From Halomonas sp. ML-15 (lineage in GTDB: Bacteria; Pseudomonadota; Gammaproteobacteria; Pseudomonadales; Halomonadaceae), in contig NZ_JACXZT010000019.1 in the NCBI RefSeq assembly GCF_014779595.1, positions 349,185 through 413,184 on the forward strand: DNA of 64,000 bases, in the 5' to 3' direction. Below the pieces are notes generated by a model. It was given only the letters and a program-made list of their open reading frames with translations, searched no databases and was not told the DNA's origin. Shown here one piece after another: positions 36,102-44,762 of this stretch. The position numbers and the translations under genes were made by a program. Numbering within the stretch: position 1 is the first letter of the stretch; every line of letters begins with the position of its first letter.

Positions 36102-36956
36102 ATGAGCGTTTCATCCAGCGCTGATAGTCCTAGTCGTCCGCTACTGGGCGGCTGGTCCGCCAATCTGCAAAAGGTTCGCGACACCCTGATCCACAATGTC
36201 CTGCCGCCGGTGATCATCCTCGCCGTGCTCGGGGCGATCTGGGAGATCCTCTGCTCGGCGCCAGGCGCGGCACTGCCGCCCCCTTCCCAGGTAATCACCG
36301 ACACCTGGGAGCTGATCGTCAATCCCTTCTACGACTACGGTGGCAACGACAAGGGCATGGGCTGGCAGATCCTCGCCAGCCTCGAGCGGGTCGCCTACGG
36401 CTATCTGCTGGCGGTGGTGGCCGGCATCAGCCTGGGCGTACTGGTCGGCCAGTCCACCTGGGCCATGCGCGGGCTCGATCCGGTCTTCCAGGTGCTGCGC
36501 ACCGTGCCGCCGCTGGCCTGGCTGCCGATCTCGCTGGCCGGCTTTCAGGACAGCACCCCCTCGGCGATCTTCGTGATCTTCATCACGGCGATCTGGCCGA
36601 TCATCATCAACACCTCGGTCGGGGTACGTAATATCCCCGAGGATTACCGCAACGTGGCGCGGGTGCTGCGCCTCAACGGCGCGGAGTATTTCACCCGCAT
36701 CATGCTGCCGGCCGCCGCCCCCTATATCTTCTCCGGGCTACGTATCGGCGTGGGTCTCTCGTGGCTGGCCATCGTCGCCGCCGAGATGCTGATCGGCGGC
36801 GTGGGCATCGGCTTCTTTATCTGGGACGCCTGGAACGCCTCGATGATCAGCGACATCGTACTGGCGCTGGTGTATGTCGGCATCGTCGGCTTCTTCCTCG
36901 ATCGCATGGTCGCTTACATCGGCAATCGCGTGACCCGCGGCACCGCCAAAGGCTAA
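36102..36956 (+). CDS. nrtB: Nitrate ABC transporter permease NrtB
   Basis: A 284-residue inner-membrane protein of the NrtB/SsuC type with about six segments. The binding-protein-dependent loop is NVARVLRLNGAEYFTRIMLPAAAPYIFSG (EAA-like motif, split here by position about 185-215). The segment LRTVPPLAWLPISLAGF is typical of nitrate/taurine-type permeases. It starts 48 bp after nrtA with a GGGAG site and is followed by the ATPase after 12 bp. Confidence 0.92.
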   Translation: MSVSSSADSPSRPLLGGWSANLQKVRDTLIHNVLPPVIILAVLGAIWEILCSAPGAALPPPSQVITDTWELIVNPFYDYGGNDKGMGWQILASLERVAYGYLLAVVAGISLGVLVGQSTWAMRGLDPVFQVLRTVPPLAWLPISLAGFQDSTPSAIFVIFITAIWPIIINTSVGVRNIPEDYRNVARVLRLNGAEYFTRIMLPAAAPYIFSGLRIGVGLSWLAIVAAEMLIGGVGIGFFIWDAWNASMISDIVLALVYVGIVGFFLDRMVAYIGNRVTRGTAKG

Positions 36957-36968
36957 CGGAGACTCCCC

Positions 36969-37817
36969 ATGACCAATCGCTATCTCAGCATCGAACAGGT
37001 CGATATGACCTTTCACTCCAAGGGCGGGGCGAGCGATGTCCTCAAGGGCATCAACCTGAGCGTCGCCCGCGGCGAGTACATCTCGATCATCGGCCACTCC
37101 GGCTGCGGCAAGTCGACCCTGCTAAATATCATCGCCGGGTTGACCGACTCCACCTCCGGCGCGGTGATTCTCGACGGCAAGGAGGTCAATTCCCCAGGCC
37201 CCGATCGCAGCGTGGTGTTTCAGAACCACTCGCTGCTGCCGTGGTTGACCGTATATGAGAACGTCGCACTGGCGGTCAACAAGACCTGCGCGCGCACCAA
37301 GACCAAAGCCGAGCGTCACGACTGGATTCTCAAGAATCTGGAGATGGTGGGCATGAGCCACGCCCTGGACAAGCGCCCGGCAGAGATCTCCGGCGGCATG
37401 AAGCAGCGCGTCGGTATCGCCCGGGCGCTCTCCATGGAGCCCAAGGTACTGCTGCTCGATGAGCCCTTCGGCGCACTCGACGCTCTGACCCGCGCCCACC
37501 TCCAGGAGGAGGTGATGCGTATCCAGGACGAGCTCGGCAACACAGTGATCATGATCACCCACGACGTCGACGAGGCGGTGCTGCTCTCCGACCGTATCGT
37601 GATGCTGACCAACGGCCCCTCGGCACGCATCGGTGAAGTCCTCGACATCGATCTGCCGCGGCCGCGCAATCGCATCACCCTGGCCGACGATCCGGCCTAC
37701 AACCGCTACCGACAGGAAGTACTGCGTTTTCTCTACGAGAAACAGCGCAAGGTCGAGCAACTCGCCGAGCGGCGTGACAAGCCTGCCAAGCCCAAACCCA
37801 CCAAGGCCCGCGCCTGA
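36969..37817 (+). CDS. nrtC: Nitrate ABC transporter ATP-binding protein (NrtC/NrtD, NasD type)
   Basis: A 282-residue ATPase. Walker A is GHSGCGKST, the signature is ISGGMKQRV, Walker B is VLLLDEPFGALD and the switch His is in MITHDVDEAV. It lacks the extra NrtA-like domain found on cyanobacterial NrtC, as is usual in proteobacteria. Basic lysine-rich C-terminal tail (KPAKPKPTKARA). It completes the nitrate importer. Confidence 0.92.
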   Translation: MTNRYLSIEQVDMTFHSKGGASDVLKGINLSVARGEYISIIGHSGCGKSTLLNIIAGLTDSTSGAVILDGKEVNSPGPDRSVVFQNHSLLPWLTVYENVALAVNKTCARTKTKAERHDWILKNLEMVGMSHALDKRPAEISGGMKQRVGIARALSMEPKVLLLDEPFGALDALTRAHLQEEVMRIQDELGNTVIMITHDVDEAVLLSDRIVMLTNGPSARIGEVLDIDLPRPRNRITLADDPAYNRYRQEVLRFLYEKQRKVEQLAERRDKPAKPKPTKARA

Positions 37818-37844
37818 TCACATCGGTGTCCGACCAAGTGCTTC

Positions 37845-37874
37845 AACGACCGCCACCTTCGGGTGACGGTCGTT
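37845..37874 (+). terminator. Hairpin with UUCG tetraloop after nrtC
   Basis: AACGACCG pairs with CGGTCGTT and, after one mismatch, CACC pairs with GGTG around a TTCG loop closed by C-G. It lies 27 bp after the nrtC stop. The T-run is poor (CATATT). Confidence 0.65.
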
Positions 37875-37966
37875 CATATTGGCGACACGGAATAACGACA
37901 AAGATGGCAAGCTGGCAGTCATAGGACCATGCTCATAGCCATCGACCGCGATCCAGAGCCCGCCCA

Positions 37967-39064
37967 ATGACCGATGTCGCCCCCGTTACGGTGTTCTATG
38001 ACCAGCGCATGCTGGCCCACGAACCCAGCCCCGATGCCGCCTTTCTGCCCGGCCGTATGGATACCCGCATTCGCCAGCTGCTGTCGGGGCTCGGGGTGCC
38101 CTGGAAGTATCCGGAGCACCCGGGCAGGCTGACCGCTATCCAGCAGTTTCTGGCGCTGACCCCCATCGACGGCGTGGCCTATGCCGAGGGCACGGCCGCC
38201 ACCCACGAACAGCTGGGCCGGGTACATACCTCGTCCTACCTCGAGCAGGTCTTCAAACTGCGCGGCCAGTACGCCTGGCTGGACGTGGATACCACCGCCG
38301 TCTCACCGGGCAGCGTCGAGGCCGCCGAGGTGGCCGCCGGCACCGCCATTGCCGCCGTTGAGGCGGTGGTCTCCGGACGCAGTGCCAGCGCCTTCGCCCT
38401 GGTCCGCCCCCCCGGACACCACGCCGAGCCGGTGCGCGCACGTGGCTTCTGCCTGTTCAACAATGTGGCGGTGGCCGCCGCCCACGCCCAGGCCGAGCTC
38501 GGCTGCCAGCGCATCATGATCGTCGACTGGGATGCCCACCACGGTAACGGCACCCAGGACATCTTCTGGGCCGACCCCGACGTGCTGTTCATCGACCTGC
38601 ACCGTGCCGCGCCCTTCTATCCCGGCTCGGGCAGCCTGGAGGAGGTCGGGGTGGGGCTTGGCGAGGGCACCACGGTGAATATCCCGATGCCGGCCAATGC
38701 CGGCGACGCCGCCTATCTGCTGGCCTTCGACAGCATCCTCGAACCGGCCGCCGAGTGGTTCAAACCCGACCTGATTCTGGTGTCGGCAGGCTTCGACCCC
38801 CACGCCCACGATCTGGCGCTGAATGTCTCCTACGGCGGCTTTGCGGCCATGACTCACCGCCTCAAGCTGCTCGCCGAGCGGCACTGCGACGGCCGGTTGG
38901 TGTTCGTGCTCGAGGGCGGCTACAACCTGATCTCACTCTCCCACGGAGTCAAGGCCGTGCTCGAGGTGCTGGCCGGCGCCATACCGCCGCCGCCCGGCGA
39001 ATTTGGCGTCGCCGAGGTCGAGGCCGCCGCCGCATTCCACCGTACCGCTTTCACCAACCTCTAA
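37967..39064 (+). CDS. Histone deacetylase-like amidohydrolase (class II, HDAH/AcuC-like)
   Basis: A 365-residue zinc hydrolase of the arginase/deacetylase fold. Catalytic residues are visible: PPGHHAE (His151, His152), [12 protein letters not shown] (Asp189 and His191 as zinc ligands), [10 protein letters not shown] (third Asp ligand) and [10 protein letters not shown]. Bacterial members deacetylate acetylated lysine or acetylpolyamines. It follows the nitrate operon after a terminator and is convergent with chrA with only 2 bp between, so it appears to be its own unit. The substrate is not known. Confidence 0.9.
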   Translation: MTDVAPVTVFYDQRMLAHEPSPDAAFLPGRMDTRIRQLLSGLGVPWKYPEHPGRLTAIQQFLALTPIDGVAYAEGTAATHEQLGRVHTSSYLEQVFKLRGQYAWLDVDTTAVSPGSVEAAEVAAGTAIAAVEAVVSGRSASAFALVRPPGHHAEPVRARGFCLFNNVAVAAAHAQAELGCQRIMIVDWDAHHGNGTQDIFWADPDVLFIDLHRAAPFYPGSGSLEEVGVGLGEGTTVNIPMPANAGDAAYLLAFDSILEPAAEWFKPDLILVSAGFDPHAHDLALNVSYGGFAAMTHRLKLLAERHCDGRLVFVLEGGYNLISLSHGVKAVLEVLAGAIPPPPGEFGVAEVEAAAAFHRTAFTNL

Positions 39065-39066
39065 TC

Positions 39067-40290
39067 TCATGGGGTCGCTGGCAGGCCGCCCAGCAGGCTG
39101 ATCAGCACGCCGCCCAGCGCCATTACCGCCACCGCTGCCCAGGCCGGCAGCTTCCAGATCGTCAGCAGCAGGAAGCCGGTCAGCGCCAGGGCGAACTCAT
39201 GAGAGCCGATGATCGCGCTGGTCCACACCGGCTGGTAGAGCGCGGCACCGAGAATGCCCACCACGGCGGCATTGGCGCCGCGCATCAGCGACTGAGCGCT
39301 GGCCCACTGGCGGAAGCGGTTCCAGAACGGCAGCACCGCCACCAGCAGCAGCATGCCCGGGACGAAGATCGCCACCAGCGCCAGGGCCGCGCCAATCAGG
39401 CCGTTAGGCAGCGGCTCGAGTACCGTACCGAGGTAGGCGGCGAAGGTGAACAGTGGCCCTGGAACCGCCTGGGCCGCCCCATAGCCGGCCAGGAACTCGT
39501 CCGGCGTGACCCAGCCGGACTGCACCACCTCGGCCTCGAGCAGCGGCAGCACCACATGACCGCCACCGAACACCAGCGCACCGGCGCGGTAGAAGGCGTC
39601 GATCAGTGCCAGGGTCTGTGACGGCGTGGCCCACGCCAGCAGCGGCAAGCCCACCAGCAGCAGTGCAAAGACCGCCAGCGCGATGCCGCCGGCGCGCCGG
39701 GTGACCGGGAAGTGCACCTCGCTGACCGCCTTCTCCACCGCGGCGCGACACATCACCAGCCCGGCCAGCCCCCCGGCAACGATCGCCGCCACCTGCCCCA
39801 GCGGGCCGCTGACCATCACCACGATCAGCACTGCAGCCAGGCCGATAGCCGCACGCTGGCGGTCCGGGCAAAGGTTGCGTGCCATGCCCCATACCGCGTG
39901 GGCGACGATGGCCACCGCCGCGACCTTGAGGCCGTGGATGATGCCGCTGCCCACCGGCCCCTCCATCACCGCCGCCCCAAACGCGAACAGCACCAGCACG
40001 ATGGCCGACGGCAGGGTGAAGGCCAGCCACGCCATCGCCGCCCCCCAGGGACCAGCGCGCATCAGGCCCAGCGCGAAGCCGACCTGACTACTCGCTGGCC
40101 CAGGCAGAAACTGGCAGAGCGCCACCAGGTCGGCGTAATCCTTCTCCGAGAGCCACTTGCGGCGTGCCACGAACTCGGTGCGAAAGTAGCCCAGGTGAGC
40201 AATCGGCCCACCGAAGGAGGTCAGGCCCAGCATCAGGAAGGCCTGAAAGACCTCCTTGATGCGTCCCGCCGGATAGGTCACTGCCGTCAT
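39067..40290 (-). CDS. chrA: Chromate transporter ChrA
   Basis: A 407-residue membrane protein of the CHR family in its long, two-domain form. Each half contains the family motif: FLMLGLTSFGGPIAHLGYFR with LCQFLPGPASSQVGF in the N-half, and FYRAGALVFGGGHVVLPLL with GYGAAQAVPGPLFTFAAYLG in the C-half. It exports chromate, often in exchange with sulfate. Its start overlaps the padR-type gene stop by 4 bp, so the two are one operon under likely chromate- or sulfate-linked control. Confidence 0.93.
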   Translation of the reverse strand: MTAVTYPAGRIKEVFQAFLMLGLTSFGGPIAHLGYFRTEFVARRKWLSEKDYADLVALCQFLPGPASSQVGFALGLMRAGPWGAAMAWLAFTLPSAIVLVLFAFGAAVMEGPVGSGIIHGLKVAAVAIVAHAVWGMARNLCPDRQRAAIGLAAVLIVVMVSGPLGQVAAIVAGGLAGLVMCRAAVEKAVSEVHFPVTRRAGGIALAVFALLLVGLPLLAWATPSQTLALIDAFYRAGALVFGGGHVVLPLLEAEVVQSGWVTPDEFLAGYGAAQAVPGPLFTFAAYLGTVLEPLPNGLIGAALALVAIFVPGMLLLVAVLPFWNRFRQWASAQSLMRGANAAVVGILGAALYQPVWTSAIIGSHEFALALTGFLLLTIWKLPAWAAVAVMALGGVLISLLGGLPATP

Positions 40291-40637
40291 TCTCCTGACT
40301 CCTTTTTGTGTGGTGGTGCCGCGTGTTCAGTACTCTCGCTATGCTCCGCCTCGGCGGTAAACTCCTTGAGCTGGCGCTTGGCCACCGCCAGGCCTTCGAG
40401 GCCCAGGGGCGTGGCGCGGTACAGCTTGCGCCGCGTGCTGCCCTGCTGCTCCTGGCGTGAGCGCAGATACCCCTTGCGCTCCATGGCGTGCAGCATGGGA
40501 TAGAGGGTGCCGGGACTGAGCCGGTAGCCGTGGCGCGCCAGCTCGTCGATCATCCACTGGCCGTAGATGTCGTGCTCGGCGGCGTGGTGCAGCACGTGCA
40601 GCCGCACCAACCCCGATAGCAGGTCATGATGTTCCAT
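40287..40637 (-). CDS. PadR-family transcriptional regulator
   Basis: A 116-residue winged-helix regulator. The core HDIYGQWMIDELARHGYRLSPGTLYPMLHAMERKGYL is the PadR DNA-binding domain. The ATG giving MEHHDLLSGLVRLH is used instead of an upstream in-frame start, because the extension would cross the promoter region. It overlaps chrA by 4 bp, as PadR regulators of chrA often do. A 26-bp imperfect palindrome upstream may be its operator. Confidence 0.87.
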   Translation of the reverse strand: MEHHDLLSGLVRLHVLHHAAEHDIYGQWMIDELARHGYRLSPGTLYPMLHAMERKGYLRSRQEQQGSTRRKLYRATPLGLEGLAVAKRQLKEFTAEAEHSESTEHAAPPHKKESGE

Positions 40638-40661
40638 GTTGTAGACTCGCCGATGACAACT

Positions 40662-40687
40662 AACGAAAATCGATATCGGTTTCCGTT
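40662..40687. promoter_or_regulatory. Imperfect palindrome upstream of the padR-chrA operon
   Basis: The stretch from AACGAAAAT through CGATATCG to GGTTTCCGTT is a 26-bp imperfect dyad centred on CGATATCG. It lies 25 bp upstream of the PadR start, in the divergent region shared with the rhodanese gene, and could be a PadR operator. Confidence 0.4.
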
Positions 40688-40741
40688 TTAGCAAGCCCGC
40701 TGGTGCGGGGCAAGCCCCATCTCGAACAGAGGAGTCACGCC

Positions 40742-41095
40742 ATGGCCAATCATTCCGAGGATTTTCTGCGCCTGGCCAATGAGGCCAAGGGGCGCATCAA
40801 GGAAGTCTCACCCGCCGAGGCCAAGCAGCTGATCCGCGACGGCGCCATGGTGCTGGACGTTCGCGACAAGGAGGAGTTCGAGCAGGGCCATATCGATGAG
40901 GCGGTCAATATCAGCCGCGGCACGCTGGAGATGCGCATTGCCGAGGCAGCCCCGGACAAGCAGGCGCCCATCGTCTGCCACTGCGCCGGCGGCAACCGCG
41001 GCGCCTTGGCCGCCGACACCCTGCAGCGCATGGGCTACACCCAGGTGGTCAATATCCAGGGCGGCCTCAAGGCCTTCGGCAGCGACGACAACTAA
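40742..41095 (+). CDS. Rhodanese-like domain protein
   Basis: A 117-residue single-domain sulfurtransferase. It has DVRDKEEFEQGHIDEAVNISRG and the active loop CAGGNR with Cys81. An AGAGGAG site precedes the ATG. It would transfer sulfane sulfur to a thiophilic acceptor. It is divergent from padR-chrA; a functional link to oxyanion stress is possible but unproven. Confidence 0.9.
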   Translation: MANHSEDFLRLANEAKGRIKEVSPAEAKQLIRDGAMVLDVRDKEEFEQGHIDEAVNISRGTLEMRIAEAAPDKQAPIVCHCAGGNRGALAADTLQRMGYTQVVNIQGGLKAFGSDDN

Positions 41096-41151
41096 GCCAG
41101 AAGGCAGACTCGCCGGCCAATCGGGCGCCTGGACTTAATAGACGATTGCCA

Positions 41152-41166
41152 AAATGTCAGACATTT
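41152..41166. promoter_or_regulatory. Probable DgoR operator
   Basis: AAATGTCAGACATTT is a perfect 15-bp palindrome 37 bp before dgoR. It is flanked by two related TTAATAG-CxAT stretches (41135-41146 and 41165-41176). A FadR-type GntR regulator commonly binds such a site and represses its own operon. Confidence 0.6.
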
Positions 41167-41203
41167 AATAGGCTATCGTTATTGATACGTTCAGGAGACG
41201 TCC

Positions 41204-41953
41204 ATGACGCTGGATGGACTTGCCCCCCACGGCGGTGGCGCCGACGCGCTGGCGCGGCGGCTGGCGCGGGCTCTGCTCGCCGGCCGCTGGCAGCCCGGTG
41301 ACCCCTTCCCCAAGGAGCTGGACCTCTGCGCCCACTTTGCGGTGAGCCGCAATCAGGTGCGCAACGCGCTGACCAGCCTCACGGCCACTGGCCTGATCGA
41401 ACGCACCGCCGGTCGCGGCACGGTGGTTCGGCCGGTCGCCGAGTGGCATCTGCTGGATCCGCTGATCAGCGACTGGATGACCGGCATCGACAGCCTGGAC
41501 CCGACGCTGGTGCGCGAAATCTTCGCCTTTCGCTACTCCGCCGAGCCGACGCTGGCGCGCCTGGCCGCTACGGCCGCTGAAGCCGACGATCTCCAGCGCC
41601 TGGAGGCCGCCTTCGAAGGCATGACCCGCACCGCAGGCGATCCCGACACCCAGGGCCTGCACGCCGAGTATGACGTGGCCTTCCACGACGCCATCTACCG
41701 CGCCAGCCACAATCTGGTGTGGCGCCAGATGGGGCATCTGCTGCGCCCCTCCATCATCGCCCTGATCCACAGCTCCCAGGCCCACGTCCGTGAGGAGCAC
41801 GATAGCCTCGACGACAGCCTGAGCCGCCATGGCAGAGTGCTTGAGGCGATCCGCCGCCGCGACGCCGAGGGCGCCGAACACGCCGCCTGCGAGGTACTGC
41901 GGCGCACCGCCATCGACCTGGGCATCGTCGCCGAGACAGCCGACGCTCACTGA
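41204..41953 (+). CDS. dgoR: GntR/FadR-family regulator of galactonate operon (DgoR-like)
   Basis: A 249-residue regulator. The N-terminal winged helix includes [30 protein letters not shown], and the FCD effector domain follows with metal-ligand-type residues ([21 protein letters not shown]). It resembles DgoR of E. coli and is the first gene of the dgo operon. D-galactonate is the expected inducer (known of the family). An AGGAGA site precedes the ATG. Confidence 0.87.
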   Translation: MTLDGLAPHGGGADALARRLARALLAGRWQPGDPFPKELDLCAHFAVSRNQVRNALTSLTATGLIERTAGRGTVVRPVAEWHLLDPLISDWMTGIDSLDPTLVREIFAFRYSAEPTLARLAATAAEADDLQRLEAAFEGMTRTAGDPDTQGLHAEYDVAFHDAIYRASHNLVWRQMGHLLRPSIIALIHSSQAHVREEHDSLDDSLSRHGRVLEAIRRRDAEGAEHAACEVLRRTAIDLGIVAETADAH

Positions 41954-41963
41954 GGAATCCATC

Positions 41964-43112
41964 ATGAAGATCACCCGACTCAAGACCTGGCAGGTGCCTC
42001 CGCGCTGGCTGTTCCTCAAGATCGAGACCGACGAGGGCTGCTATGGCTGGGGTGAGCCGGTCGTCGAGGGCCGCGCGGCCACCGTGGAGGCCGCCGTTCA
42101 CGAGCTGGCCGACTATCTGGTCGGCCAGGATCCGCACCGTATCGAGCACCTCTGGAACATGCTCTACCGCGCCGGCTTCTACCGCGGCGGCCCAATCCTG
42201 ATGAGCGCCATCGCCGGCATCGACCAGGCGCTGTGGGACCTCAAGGGGCGCGATCTCGGCGTGCCGGTCCACCAGCTGCTGGGCGGCGCGGTCCGCGACA
42301 AGATGCGCATGTATGCCTGGACCGGCGGCGACCGACCCAGCGACGTGGGCGCCGGCGCCAAGGCGCTGGTCGAGCAGGGCTTTACCGCCTTCAAGATGAA
42401 CGGCACCCCGGAGCTGGCAATCGTCGACAGCCACCACAAGATCGACGAGGCGGTGGCCCGGGTCGCCGAGGCGCGCCAGGCGGTGGGGCCGGCGGTGGGC
42501 ATCGCCATCGACTTCCACGGCCGCGTGCACCGTCCCATGGCCAAGGCGCTGCTGCGCGAGCTGGAACCCTTCCATCCGATGTTCGTGGAGGAGCCGGTGG
42601 CTCCGGAGCATCTGCCGTGCCTCAAGCAGATCGCCGGCGGGCTCGGCTATCCGCTGGCCACCGGCGAGCGGCTGCACACCCGCTTCCAGTTCCGCGACCT
42701 GCTGGCCGAAGGCATGATCGACATCATCCAGCCCGACCTCTCCCACTGCGGCGGCATCAGCGAGGGGCTGAAGATCGCCGCGCTGGCCTCGGCCTACGAT
42801 GTGGCCCTGGCGCCCCACTGCCCCCTCGGCCCGTTGACCCTGGCCGCCTCGCTGCAACTGGATGCGGTGTCGCATAACGCCTTTATCCAGGAGCAGAGCA
42901 TGGGCATCCACTACAACCGCGACAACGATGTCCTCGACTACCTGGTCGACAAATCGGTGCTGGCCATCGACGACGGCTTCTGCGCGATTCCCCAAGGGCC
43001 CGGCCTCGGCGTGGAGATCGACGAGGCCTTCGTCGAGGAGCGCGCCAAGGTGGGCCACCGCTGGCGCAACCCGGTGTGGACCCATGAAGACGGCTCTATC
43101 GCCGAGTGGTAA
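41964..43112 (+). CDS. dgoD: D-galactonate dehydratase DgoD
   Basis: A 382-residue enolase-superfamily enzyme, the same length as E. coli DgoD and colinear with it. Metal ligands fall in [16 protein letters not shown] and ATGERLH. The catalytic His lies in LAPHCPLGP, and [13 protein letters not shown] and IAEW close the protein. It dehydrates D-galactonate to 2-keto-3-deoxy-D-galactonate. It begins 10 bp after dgoR and is followed by dgoK and dgoA. Confidence 0.95.
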   Translation: MKITRLKTWQVPPRWLFLKIETDEGCYGWGEPVVEGRAATVEAAVHELADYLVGQDPHRIEHLWNMLYRAGFYRGGPILMSAIAGIDQALWDLKGRDLGVPVHQLLGGAVRDKMRMYAWTGGDRPSDVGAGAKALVEQGFTAFKMNGTPELAIVDSHHKIDEAVARVAEARQAVGPAVGIAIDFHGRVHRPMAKALLRELEPFHPMFVEEPVAPEHLPCLKQIAGGLGYPLATGERLHTRFQFRDLLAEGMIDIIQPDLSHCGGISEGLKIAALASAYDVALAPHCPLGPLTLAASLQLDAVSHNAFIQEQSMGIHYNRDNDVLDYLVDKSVLAIDDGFCAIPQGPGLGVEIDEAFVEERAKVGHRWRNPVWTHEDGSIAEW

Positions 43113-43135
43113 GGCCAGGTCACCGGGAGAAAGAG

Positions 43136-44128
43136 ATGAGCGCAGATCCGCACGACACTACTGCCACCCAGCTCGCCTGGGTGGCAGTCGACTGGGGCTC
43201 CAGCAATCTGCGCGCCTGGGCTCTGGACGCGCAAGGCGAGGTGCTGGCGCGGGGCCGCAGTGGACGCGGCATGCTGTCACTGACGGCGGATGACTACGAG
43301 GCCGAGCTGCTGCGGGTGATCGGCGGCTGGCTGCCCGCGAGCGGCACGCTAGAGGTGCTGATCTGCGGCATGGCCGGCGCCCGCCAGGGCTGGCGAGAGG
43401 CCGCCTACCTGCCGCTGCCAGCGCGCCTGGATGACCTGGCACGTGGCGCCGTGGCGCCAGCGGTCAGCGACCCGCGTCTCAAGATTCGGCTGCTACCGGG
43501 GCTCAGCCAGAGCGGTGAGGCCTTCGACGTGATGCGCGGAGAGGAGACCCAGTTGGCCGGGCTGTGCCAAGCGACGCCGAGGGTCTCCGGGCTCGCCTGT
43601 CTGCCCGGCACCCACGCCAAGTGGGCCCGGCTCGAGGCCGGCAGCGTAACCCGCTTTACCACCTGCCTGACCGGCGAGCTATACGGACTACTGGCCCAGC
43701 AGTCGGTGCTGCGCCATTCGCTTGGCCACTCACCCGGCGAAGATGACCTGAACGATCCCGGCTGTCGCCAGGCGTTCGTCACCGCGGTGGCTGAGATCAA
43801 CTCGGCTCCCCAGACCTTCAGCGCCCGGCTCTTCGGCCTGCGCGCCGCCGACCTGCTCGACGCCCCCCTGCCCCAGGGAAGCGCCCGCGGTGCCCAACTG
43901 GCCGCGCGCCTCTCGGGGCTTACCATCGGCCTGGAGCTGGCCGGCATGGCCGATGAGCTGGAACACGAGGCGTGCATCACGCTGATCGGCAACGACCTGC
44001 TCTGCACACGCTACGCCCTGGCCCTCGAGACCCTGGGCCACACCAGCCGACACCTGGACGGCGAGACTGCGGTGCTGGCCGGCCTGGCACTGGCCCGCGC
44101 CACCCTGAGTCGCGCCTCTGGCGCCTGA
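43136..44128 (+). CDS. dgoK: 2-dehydro-3-deoxygalactonokinase DgoK
   Basis: A 330-residue kinase of the DgoK family. The phosphate-binding opening WVAVDWGSSNLRAWAL, the CGMAGARQGWREAAYLPLPA block and the LPGTHAKWARLEAG block are characteristic. It phosphorylates 2-keto-3-deoxygalactonate at C6. The ATG at 43136 follows a GGGAGAAAGAG ribosome site. It lies 23 bp after dgoD in the operon. Confidence 0.94.
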   Translation: MSADPHDTTATQLAWVAVDWGSSNLRAWALDAQGEVLARGRSGRGMLSLTADDYEAELLRVIGGWLPASGTLEVLICGMAGARQGWREAAYLPLPARLDDLARGAVAPAVSDPRLKIRLLPGLSQSGEAFDVMRGEETQLAGLCQATPRVSGLACLPGTHAKWARLEAGSVTRFTTCLTGELYGLLAQQSVLRHSLGHSPGEDDLNDPGCRQAFVTAVAEINSAPQTFSARLFGLRAADLLDAPLPQGSARGAQLAARLSGLTIGLELAGMADELEHEACITLIGNDLLCTRYALALETLGHTSRHLDGETAVLAGLALARATLSRASGA

Positions 44129-44150
44129 TGCTATCACTTGGAGAACTGTC

Positions 44151-44762
44151 ATGACCCTGCCCCTGATCGGCATCCTGCGCGGCGTCACCCCTGACCAGGC
44201 CGTGGCGGTGGGCGAGGCGGTGCTGGCCGCCGGCATTACCCGGCTCGAGGTGCCGCTCAACTCGCCGCAGCCCCTGGAGAGCATTCGCCGACTCAGCGAC
44301 GCCCTGGGGGAGCGTGCCCTAGTGGGCGCCGGCACCGTGCTGACGGTCGACCAGGTGCGCGATGTCCACGCAGCCGGTGGGCGACTGATCGTCTCACCCA
44401 ACTGCCACCCGGCGGTGATCGAGGCAAGCCGCCGCCTCGGCCTGCAGAGCTGGCCGGGAATCGTCACCCCCAGCGAGGCCTTCGACGCCCTGGACGCCGG
44501 CGCTACTGGCCTCAAGCTGTTTCCCGCGGTCCAGGTAGGCATCCCGGGTATGCAGGCGTTACGCACGGTGCTACCCGCCGGCACCCTGCTCTACGCGGTG
44601 GGCGGCATCGGCGTGGATAATTTCGCCGTCTGGCGCGCTGCCGGAGTGGATGGTGCCGGCCTCGGCAGTGCGCTGTTCAAGCCAGGCCAGACGCCTGAGC
44701 AGGTGGGCGAGCAGGCCCACGCCCTTGTCTCGGCCTGGCGCGCTGCGGGAGGTGAAGCGTGA
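44151..44762 (+). CDS. dgoA: 2-dehydro-3-deoxy-6-phosphogalactonate aldolase DgoA
   Basis: A 203-residue class I aldolase of the KDPG/KDPGal family. It shows GILRGVTPDQA, Glu33 in RLEVPL, GAGTVLT, SPNCHPAVI and the Schiff-base Lys122 in GLKLFPA. It splits 2-keto-3-deoxy-6-phosphogalactonate to pyruvate and glyceraldehyde 3-phosphate. Its stop overlaps the lactonase start (GTGA), so these genes are coupled. Confidence 0.94.
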   Translation: MTLPLIGILRGVTPDQAVAVGEAVLAAGITRLEVPLNSPQPLESIRRLSDALGERALVGAGTVLTVDQVRDVHAAGGRLIVSPNCHPAVIEASRRLGLQSWPGIVTPSEAFDALDAGATGLKLFPAVQVGIPGMQALRTVLPAGTLLYAVGGIGVDNFAVWRAAGVDGAGLGSALFKPGQTPEQVGEQAHALVSAWRAAGGEA

